A stretch of 64,000 nucleotides of DNA, taken from assembly GCF_026420145.1 (NCBI RefSeq), contig NZ_JAPMLV010000001.1, forward strand, positions 558,001-622,000, in the 5' to 3' direction. Position numbers and translations under genes: made by a program. The DNA is from Enterobacter pseudoroggenkampii. GTDB taxonomy: Bacteria > Pseudomonadota > Gammaproteobacteria > Enterobacterales > Enterobacteriaceae. Under the pieces are notes generated by a model. That model searched no databases. It was not told the DNA's origin and was given only the letters and a program-made list of their open reading frames with translations. Shown here one piece after another: positions 58,770 to 64,000 of this stretch. Positions within the stretch are counted from its first letter, which is position 1. Each line of letters begins with the position of its first letter.

Positions 58770-58826
58770 AAATTCATTTTACAGGATGTTCTAAGGAGAA
58801 ATCACAGACGCTTACAGCAGGTAAAT

Positions 58827-59267
58827 ATGAAAAAGGTAATGTTGTTGTTATTGATAATAAGCCAAAGCGCGCTGGCAAACTGTTGGGATAAAGCGGCGCA
58901 TTATTATCATGTCGATCCGTACTTATTATATGCCATCGCCAACGTTGAATCCGGCATGAACCCGTACGCGGTTGGTCAAAACCATGACGGCACGCGTGAT
59001 GTCGGGCTAATGCAAATTAACAGCTCCCATTTTGCGCAGCTTGAGAGCAGGGGGATCGATGAATACCGGCTGATGACCGAACCCTGTACCTCCATCATGG
59101 TCGGCGCTTCCATCCTGTCCGGGATGATTAAGGTTTATGGCTATAACTGGGAGGCGGTAGGCGCGTATAACGCCGGGTTAAAAAAAGAGAATTATCCGCA
59201 ACGCATGAAATATGCCCATAAAGTCTGGGCGAAATATCAGCAATTGAAATTAGCGGCACGTTATTAA
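58827..59267 (+). CDS. Lytic transglycosylase, IagB/EtgA type
   Basis: This is a small secreted lytic transglycosylase (146 aa). It has a signal peptide (KKVMLLLLIISQSALA), then the SLT fold with catalytic Glu41 in AIANVESGMNP, the motif GLMQINSSHF and AVGAYNAG. It resembles the specialised transglycosylases of type III and type IV systems (IagB, EtgA) that open peptidoglycan for machine assembly. Sitting between two chitinase genes of a type II cluster, it may serve secretin assembly, or it could itself be secreted. The ATG at 58827 is chosen because the signal peptide begins there; an in-frame GTG at 58755 falls in the hairpin. Confidence 0.88.
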   Translation: MKKVMLLLLIISQSALANCWDKAAHYYHVDPYLLYAIANVESGMNPYAVGQNHDGTRDVGLMQINSSHFAQLESRGIDEYRLMTEPCTSIMVGASILSGMIKVYGYNWEAVGAYNAGLKKENYPQRMKYAHKVWAKYQQLKLAARY

Positions 59268-59400
59268 GGTTTTTTATTTTTGAAGAATTCCCGAGGGTGT
59301 TCTTCGAAAAGTGAAAACAGCCGTCTGTGGTTTATTTATTAACGGATTAATACATAAGCCGGGATTTTATAATTTAACTTCTATTAACAGGAATACAGAA

Positions 59401-61191
59401 ATGAACAAAAGGACGTTACTGAGTGTACTCGTTGCCGGCGCATGCGTCGCCCCGTTTATGGCGCAGGCTGCCTCGCTGCAAGCGACCCCCAGTGAGCCGT
59501 ACACCATGAAAGCCAGCGATCTGGCGAAAAAGGAAAAAGAACTGACCAGCTTCCCGCTGATGGCCTCGGTGAAAGAGACCATCCAGAAGCTGGACAACGC
59601 TCAGGTAGAAATGATTGAGCCAGGCCGCGCGGCAAACCCTGAAAACGTGAAGCGCGTGGAAGGGATCGTGAAGGCCAGCGACTGGGAATATCTCTTCCCA
59701 CTGCGCGCGCAGGCGTACACCTACAGCAACTTCCTGAAGGCGGTAGGTAAATTCCCGGCGCTGTGTAAGACCTACAATGACGGTCGCGACAGCGACGCCA
59801 TCTGCCGCAAAGAGCTGGCTACCATGTTTGCCCACTTTGCCCAGGAAACCGGCGGCCACGAGAGCTGGCGTCCGGAGGCCGAATGGCGTCAGGCGCTGGT
59901 TCACGTGCGTGAAATGGGCTGGAGCGAAGGCCAGAAGGGCGGCTATAACGGCGAATGTAACCCTGACGTCTGGCAGGGGCAGACCTGGCCATGCGGTAAA
60001 GATAAAGACGGCGACTTCCTGAGCTACTTCGGTCGCGGTGCGAAGCAGCTGTCCTACAACTACAACTACGGTCCGTTCTCTGAGGCGATGTACGGCGACG
60101 TGCGTACCCTGCTCGATAAACCTGAGCTGGTGGCGGACACCTGGCTGAACCTGGCGAGCGCGATCTTCTTCTTCGCCTACCCGCAGCCGCCAAAACCAAG
60201 CATGCTGCAGGTTATCGACGGCACCTGGCAGCCGAACGCTCACGATAAAGCCAACGGTCTGGTCCCTGGCTTCGGCGTGACCACCCAGATCATCAACGGT
60301 GGCGTAGAGTGCGGCGGCCCGACTGAAATTGCCCAGTCGCAAAACCGTATCAAGTACTACAAAGAGTTCGCGAACTACCTGAAAGTGCCCGTTCCGGCGA
60401 ACGAAGTGCTGGGCTGCGCTAACATGAAGCAGTTCGATGAAGGCGGTGCTGGTGCCCTGAAGATTTACTGGGAACAGGACTGGGGATGGAGCGCGGATAC
60501 CCCAACCGGCCAGACCTACTCCTGCCAGCTGGTGGGTTACCAGACGCCGTTCAGCGCCTTTAAAGAGGGTGACTACAGCAAGTGCGTGCAGAAGTTCTTT
60601 AACGTCAACATCGTGAACGACGATGGCTCTGCCACCACCCCGGACGAAACCCCGGTAACGCCAGCGCCGACGCCGGATGAAACCCCGGCTGAGCCGGTGG
60701 CGGTGAACCACGCCCCGGTCGCGCATATTGCGGGTCCAGTCGGCGCCGTTGAAGCCGGTGCGCAGGTCTCTCTGAGCGCGGAAGGATCCACAGACGCCGA
60801 CGGTAACAAGCTGACCTACACCTGGCGTTCACAGGATGGTCAGACCGTGACCGGTCAGGACAAAGCGGTTGTGACCTTCAGGGCGCCAGAATCCGCCACA
60901 GCACAGCAGATTGAAGTGAGTCTGACCGTTAGCGATGGCGAACTGAGCAGCACCACCTCTTACCTTCTGAACGTGAAGGCGAAAGCGGCACCGTCTCAGG
61001 ACGAAGGCACTTCCGGCTCTTACGCCGCGTGGAGCGCGAACAGCAAGTACAAGGCAGGTGATATCGTGAACAACCACGGTAAACTGTTCCAGTGCAAACC
61101 GTTCCCGTACAGCGGCTGGTGTAACAACGCCCCGGCATACTACGAGCCAGGCGCAGGTCTGGCATGGGCTGATGCCTGGACGGCACTGTAA
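59401..61191 (+). CDS. GH19 chitinase with PKD and chitin-binding module
   Basis: This is a secreted 596-aa chitinase. The signal peptide ([19 protein letters not shown]) is followed by a linker of about 75 residues and a GH19 catalytic domain (about 85-420) with [12 protein letters not shown] (likely acid Glu149) and [20 protein letters not shown] Pro/Thr linker ([20 protein letters not shown]), one PKD-like domain (about 440-535) and a CBM5/12-type module ([19 protein letters not shown]) complete it. The downstream modules parallel those of the GH18 enzyme. The ATG at 59401 behind AACAGGAA is preferred; an in-frame start at 59311 precedes no signal sequence. A perfect terminator follows. 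Confidence 0.92.
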   Translation: MNKRTLLSVLVAGACVAPFMAQAASLQATPSEPYTMKASDLAKKEKELTSFPLMASVKETIQKLDNAQVEMIEPGRAANPENVKRVEGIVKASDWEYLFPLRAQAYTYSNFLKAVGKFPALCKTYNDGRDSDAICRKELATMFAHFAQETGGHESWRPEAEWRQALVHVREMGWSEGQKGGYNGECNPDVWQGQTWPCGKDKDGDFLSYFGRGAKQLSYNYNYGPFSEAMYGDVRTLLDKPELVADTWLNLASAIFFFAYPQPPKPSMLQVIDGTWQPNAHDKANGLVPGFGVTTQIINGGVECGGPTEIAQSQNRIKYYKEFANYLKVPVPANEVLGCANMKQFDEGGAGALKIYWEQDWGWSADTPTGQTYSCQLVGYQTPFSAFKEGDYSKCVQKFFNVNIVNDDGSATTPDETPVTPAPTPDETPAEPVAVNHAPVAHIAGPVGAVEAGAQVSLSAEGSTDADGNKLTYTWRSQDGQTVTGQDKAVVTFRAPESATAQQIEVSLTVSDGELSSTTSYLLNVKAKAAPSQDEGTSGSYAAWSANSKYKAGDIVNNHGKLFQCKPFPYSGWCNNAPAYYEPGAGLAWADAWTAL

Positions 61192-61196
61192 AAGCA

Positions 61197-61224
61197 AACG
61201 GCAACCGAAAGGTTGCCGTTTTAG
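61197..61224 (+). terminator. Terminator of the GH19 chitinase gene
   Basis: AACGGCAACC-GAAA-GGTTGCCGTT is a perfect 10-base-pair stem with a GAAA tetraloop, followed by TTAGTGTTTG, six bases after the stop codon. Confidence 0.85.
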
Positions 61225-61236
61225 TGTTTGCTCTTT

Positions 61237-61272
61237 CCCCTCACCCTAACCCTCTCCCCAAAGGGGCGAGGG
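61237..61272. repeat. CCCTCTCCC repeat, inverted copy
   Basis: CCCCTCACCCTAACCCTCTC with the complementary GGGGCGAGGG after it is the opposite orientation of the repeat at 12331 and 16016. It lies at the right border of the accessory island. Confidence 0.7.
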
Positions 61273-61286
61273 AACAATACGGTGCA

Positions 61287-61324
61287 GTTGTAGGCCCGGT
61301 AAGGCGAAGCCGCCACCGGGCAAA
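61287..61324. repeat. REP-like palindrome before ybjS
   Basis: GTAGGCCCGGTAAGGCGAAG continuing CCGCCACCGGGC is the reverse form of the REP unit at 5786 and 35833. It lies just beyond the ybjS stop codon. Confidence 0.78.
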
Positions 61325-61328
61325 AAGG

Positions 61329-62342
61329 CTAGCGATGAAGCTTCCCGTGATCCCGCAGCCACGCCGCGGTGCGCATGATCCCTTCATCCAGCGTCACAAC
61401 CGGTTTATACCCCAGCTCATTCTCCGCCCGCGAAATATCCAGCGTGAAGTCAAAGTTGAGTTTAGAGACGCCGTAATGCGTCAGCGCAGGCTCTTTGGCC
61501 GATTTACTGCCAAAACGCTCCATGCTGCGGGCAATCATATCCAGCATCGGGTAGGGCACGGAACGGATACGGCAGTCGATCTGCAACTCGTCGATCAGCC
61601 GCTGCACAATGCTGCGCAGCGTGCACGGTTCGCCGTTAGTGATGTTGTAGGCGCGACCGGAGATCAGCTTATCGCAGTCCGGCTGGCTTGCCAGCCACAT
61701 AGCGTGAACGGCGTTTTCGTAATAGGTCATATCCACCAGCGCATCGCCGCCGCGCGGCAGCAGCACGCTGCCGTAGTGGTGCATCATCTGCGCCAGACGG
61801 GGAATAAACACCTTGTCGTGCGGCCCGAACAGGCTCTGCGGACGCAGGACCGTAAAGCGGGTATGCGGGTTTGACTGCGCCAGCAGGTCAATCACCTCTT
61901 CGCTGGCCGCCTTGCTGCGGGCAAATTCACAGGCAAAACGGGCAGGGCGGAAATCTTCCTGCACGTCACGATGGTGGTGATAGTCGAAATAGAGTGACGG
62001 TGACGAGATATGAATAAAGTTACGCACGCCCCAGGCAACGGCCCATTCACCCAGACGACGGGTGGCGCGCACGTTGGCGAGATCGAAGGCTTCCTGGGTC
62101 CCCCACGGGGAGGTAAAACTGGAACAGTGCCATAGCGTGTCGATACCGGCGAGCATCACCTTTGCCTGAGAGGAGACCAGCTCCGTCAGGTCAGCATGGA
62201 CGAACTCTGCGCCCATTTTTTGCAGCAGTTTACCCATCGCTTCGTTGCGACCGGTAGCCCTGACGCTGATGCCTTTATTGCGCAGAAATTCGACCGCATT
62301 TCGGCCTAAGCCGCTGGTCGCCCCGGTAACCAGTACCTTCAT
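61329..62342 (-). CDS. ybjS: NAD(P)-binding epimerase-like protein YbjS
   Basis: This 337-aa protein is an extended short-chain dehydrogenase/epimerase homologue, the same length as E. coli YbjS; its function is unknown. The N-terminal nucleotide-binding motif [14 protein letters not shown] is clear. At the usual YxxxK site it reads FARSK, a change I also recall in the E. coli protein. The ATG at 62342 gives the standard N-terminus; a longer in-frame frame to 62561 overlaps ybjT and is rejected. Confidence 0.93.
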   Translation of the reverse strand: MKVLVTGATSGLGRNAVEFLRNKGISVRATGRNEAMGKLLQKMGAEFVHADLTELVSSQAKVMLAGIDTLWHCSSFTSPWGTQEAFDLANVRATRRLGEWAVAWGVRNFIHISSPSLYFDYHHHRDVQEDFRPARFACEFARSKAASEEVIDLLAQSNPHTRFTVLRPQSLFGPHDKVFIPRLAQMMHHYGSVLLPRGGDALVDMTYYENAVHAMWLASQPDCDKLISGRAYNITNGEPCTLRSIVQRLIDELQIDCRIRSVPYPMLDMIARSMERFGSKSAKEPALTHYGVSKLNFDFTLDISRAENELGYKPVVTLDEGIMRTAAWLRDHGKLHR

Positions 62343-62434
62343 AGCTATCCACTGTGTTGAAAAGAATTTCGTGCGCATTCTTTCGTGAATTACGGCGCTA
62401 TGCAATGGGAAAGGTGAAAGAAAGAGAGTTTTAT

Positions 62435-63871
62435 TTATATCTTTTCCGTCTTTTGTTCTGCCCGTTGCGCAATGCGTTTCGCCATTCCGCGGAAGATAAA
62501 CAGGTGGGCAGGAATCATCAACAGCCAGTAGAACAGCCCCGGCATTCCGTGCGGATGCCACCAGGCGCGGACGTCCAGCTCACGGTGATCGCCTTTGTCT
62601 TTCAGGGTAAAGCAGAGCCGGCCTAGCCCCGGGGCCTTCATACCGAACAGCAGCGCCAGCTGTTTTTCAGGCTCGACGATGATCACCTTCCAGCTGTCGA
62701 CCGCATCGCCCACCTCAAGATACGGGCGTGTCGGGCGGCCTTTTGCCAGCCTGTGCCCCACCAGCAGATCCATTGCCCCGCGCGTTTGCCAGAGGATATT
62801 GCCGAAGAAATAACCGTCTTTGCCGCCAATCTGGTTCACCACCTCCCACAGATCTGCGAGGCTGGCAGAAGTCTTCACCGTGCAGCCCGCTTGTTTCGGG
62901 TAATAGCCGTACTCCGGGCGCCAGCGGGCAAACGCCTGGGCGTCGTAGCCCCAGTCGCTGGAGTTCACCAGCTGCTCTTCCTCTTTCAGCGTATTACGCA
63001 CGGCATCGTCAAAGCGGATCAGGTCCTGGGGAATGAGCGCCCGCAGCGCGCGATCGTCCGCCAGCAGATCGTGCTTCAGCCCCTGGATCAGCGCTTTGGC
63101 GGTCGTCGGCGGCACGGAGGTGATCACATTCAAAAACCACACCGAGATCCAGCGGGTTGGAAAGGGGATGGGGATCAGCCAGCGGCGGCGGCCGCTGACG
63201 CGCATGAAATGTTCGAACTGCTCCTGATAGCTCAGGACTTCAGGCCCGGCGGCCTCCAGCACGCGGTGCTGGTCGGTTGGGTGATCCAGCAATGCCACCA
63301 GATAATGCAGCAGGTTCTCCAGCGCAATCGGTGTGGTGCGCGAACGGACCCAGCGCGGCGGCGTGAGCACCGGCAGGTTATACACCATATCACGCATCAC
63401 TTCGAAGGCGGCGGAGCCTGCGCCGACGATAATTCCGGCGCGCAGTTCGGTGACGGGAATAGCAGCGCCGCGCAGGGTTTCAGCCGTCAGCTGGCGGGCG
63501 CGCAGGTGATCGGATTGCTCATGTTCGGGCGCCTGGAGCGAGCTTAAAAAAATCACCTGCTTCACCGGCGTTTGCAGCAGCGCATCGCGGACGTTCATCG
63601 CCACCTGACGCTCGTGGGCGATAAAATCCCCGCCTTCGCCCATGCTGTGCACCAGATAGTAAAGCGTGTCGACCCCTTCCAGCAGCGCGGGAAGCTCCTT
63701 CGGCCAGTTGAGATCAACGTTGTGGCAGGTGACGCCAGGTAAACTGAGCTTTTGCAGGCGCTCCGTGTTGCGTGCCGTTGCCAGCACCCGGTGTCCCTGC
63801 TGGCTTAGCGCCGCGGTGAGGTGCTGACCGATATATCCGCTGGCGCCGAGCACCAGAATGCGTTGCGGCAC
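62435..63871 (-). CDS. ybjT: Putative NAD(P)-binding protein YbjT
   Basis: This is a 478-aa protein with an N-terminal Rossmann domain ([14 protein letters not shown]) of the atypical SDR type, followed by a long C-terminal region with the DUF2867-like segment [18 protein letters not shown] and a hydrophobic stretch near the end ([17 protein letters not shown]). The function is unknown. It starts with GTG at 63871 behind AAGGAG. It is 10 bases after ltaE and probably co-transcribed with it and ybjS. Confidence 0.93.
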   Translation of the reverse strand: MPQRILVLGASGYIGQHLTAALSQQGHRVLATARNTERLQKLSLPGVTCHNVDLNWPKELPALLEGVDTLYYLVHSMGEGGDFIAHERQVAMNVRDALLQTPVKQVIFLSSLQAPEHEQSDHLRARQLTAETLRGAAIPVTELRAGIIVGAGSAAFEVMRDMVYNLPVLTPPRWVRSRTTPIALENLLHYLVALLDHPTDQHRVLEAAGPEVLSYQEQFEHFMRVSGRRRWLIPIPFPTRWISVWFLNVITSVPPTTAKALIQGLKHDLLADDRALRALIPQDLIRFDDAVRNTLKEEEQLVNSSDWGYDAQAFARWRPEYGYYPKQAGCTVKTSASLADLWEVVNQIGGKDGYFFGNILWQTRGAMDLLVGHRLAKGRPTRPYLEVGDAVDSWKVIIVEPEKQLALLFGMKAPGLGRLCFTLKDKGDHRELDVRAWWHPHGMPGLFYWLLMIPAHLFIFRGMAKRIAQRAEQKTEKI

Positions 63872-63881
63872 GTGATGCTCC

Positions 63882-64000
63882 TTATCGCTGTAAAAACGCC
63901 TGCCAGTGTTTCACTACGTCCGCCAGCTGCTCGCGGCTGACGTCAAGATGCATGACCAGACGCACGACGGGTGAGGCGTTGATCAGCACGCCACGGGCTT
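63882..64000 (-). CDS. ltaE: Low-specificity L-threonine aldolase, 3' end
   Basis: Only the last 38 codons plus stop are in the window. The frame reads [20 protein letters not shown] and ends [10 protein letters not shown], matching the C-terminus of E. coli LtaE, a PLP enzyme that cleaves L-threonine and L-allo-threonine to glycine and acetaldehyde. The order ltaE-ybjT-ybjS supports the name. The gene continues beyond the right edge. Confidence 0.9.
   Translation of the reverse strand, partial: ARGVLINASPVVRLVMHLDVSREQLADVVKHWQAFLQR

Noticed and set aside
59416..60726. A 436-codon open frame opposite the GH19 chitinase
   Set aside because: The sense strand encodes a signal peptide and a catalytic GH19 domain; the antisense translation has no features.
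61329..62561. A longer ybjS starting at 62561
   Set aside because: The extra residues overlap the ybjT coding region and are absent from the family; the ATG at 62342 matches the conserved start.

Overview
The window is a chromosomal segment of a member of the Enterobacteriaceae with fairly GC-rich coding sequence. Gene order and protein similarity follow the Escherichia coli K-12 iaaA-to-ltaE interval closely, and the repeats and extra genes look most like Enterobacter or a near relative. This genus call is an inference from remembered family sequences; no search was run. The order is iaaA(3' end)-gsiABCD-rimO-[LysR block]-bssR-yliI-gstB-dacC-deoR-ybjG-[PAP2]-mdfA-ybjI-ybjJ-rcdA-[SDR-arsCBR]-rybB-ybjL-ybjM-grxA-nfsA-rimK-ybjN-potFGHI-ybjO-rlmC-[two-component pair]-artJ-artMQIP-ybjP-ybjQ-amiD-[type II secretion/chitinase island]-ybjS-ybjT-ltaE(3' end). 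Square brackets mark genes absent from the K-12 order. Conversely pdeI/dgcI (after gsiD), ybjH and ybjC of K-12 have no counterpart here.

The core segments cover peptide, polyamine and arginine uptake (gsi, pot, art), RNA and ribosomal-protein modification (rimO, rimK, rlmC), envelope maintenance (dacC, amiD, ybjG), redox functions (grxA, nfsA) and drug export (mdfA). The small RNA rybB is recognisable with its sigma-E promoter and terminator. Several regulatory sites can be read directly: a perfect palindrome between ybjJ and rcdA, a PmrA/BasR-type direct repeat ahead of the PAP2-ybjG operon, ARG boxes ahead of artJ, an ars operator-like dyad, and a hairpin in the potF-potG gap.

The largest accessory block (about 41.7-61.2 kb, between amiD and ybjS) holds a CRP-like regulator, gspB and gspA, a complete-looking gspCDEFGHIJKLMO run, a GH18 chitinase, a small lytic transglycosylase and a GH19 chitinase. 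Both chitinases carry signal peptides, PKD-like domains and terminal chitin-binding modules. The simplest reading is a self-contained chitin-degradation unit: a secretion machine, its probable substrates, and peptidoglycan-acting helpers. GspA has lost recognisable Walker motifs yet keeps a peptidoglycan-binding tail, and a peptidoglycan lyase sits between the chitinases. That makes the cell-wall side of this island its most unusual aspect.

Other points of interest are an uncharacterised PAP2 phosphatase under apparent PmrA control, an SDR-like protein lacking the catalytic Ser-Tyr-Lys beside the ars genes, an uncharacterised two-component system with a nine-G tract near the end of the kinase gene, and a nested inverted-repeat element between mdfA and ybjI. 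No tRNA, rRNA, insertion sequence, prophage or CRISPR array was seen.
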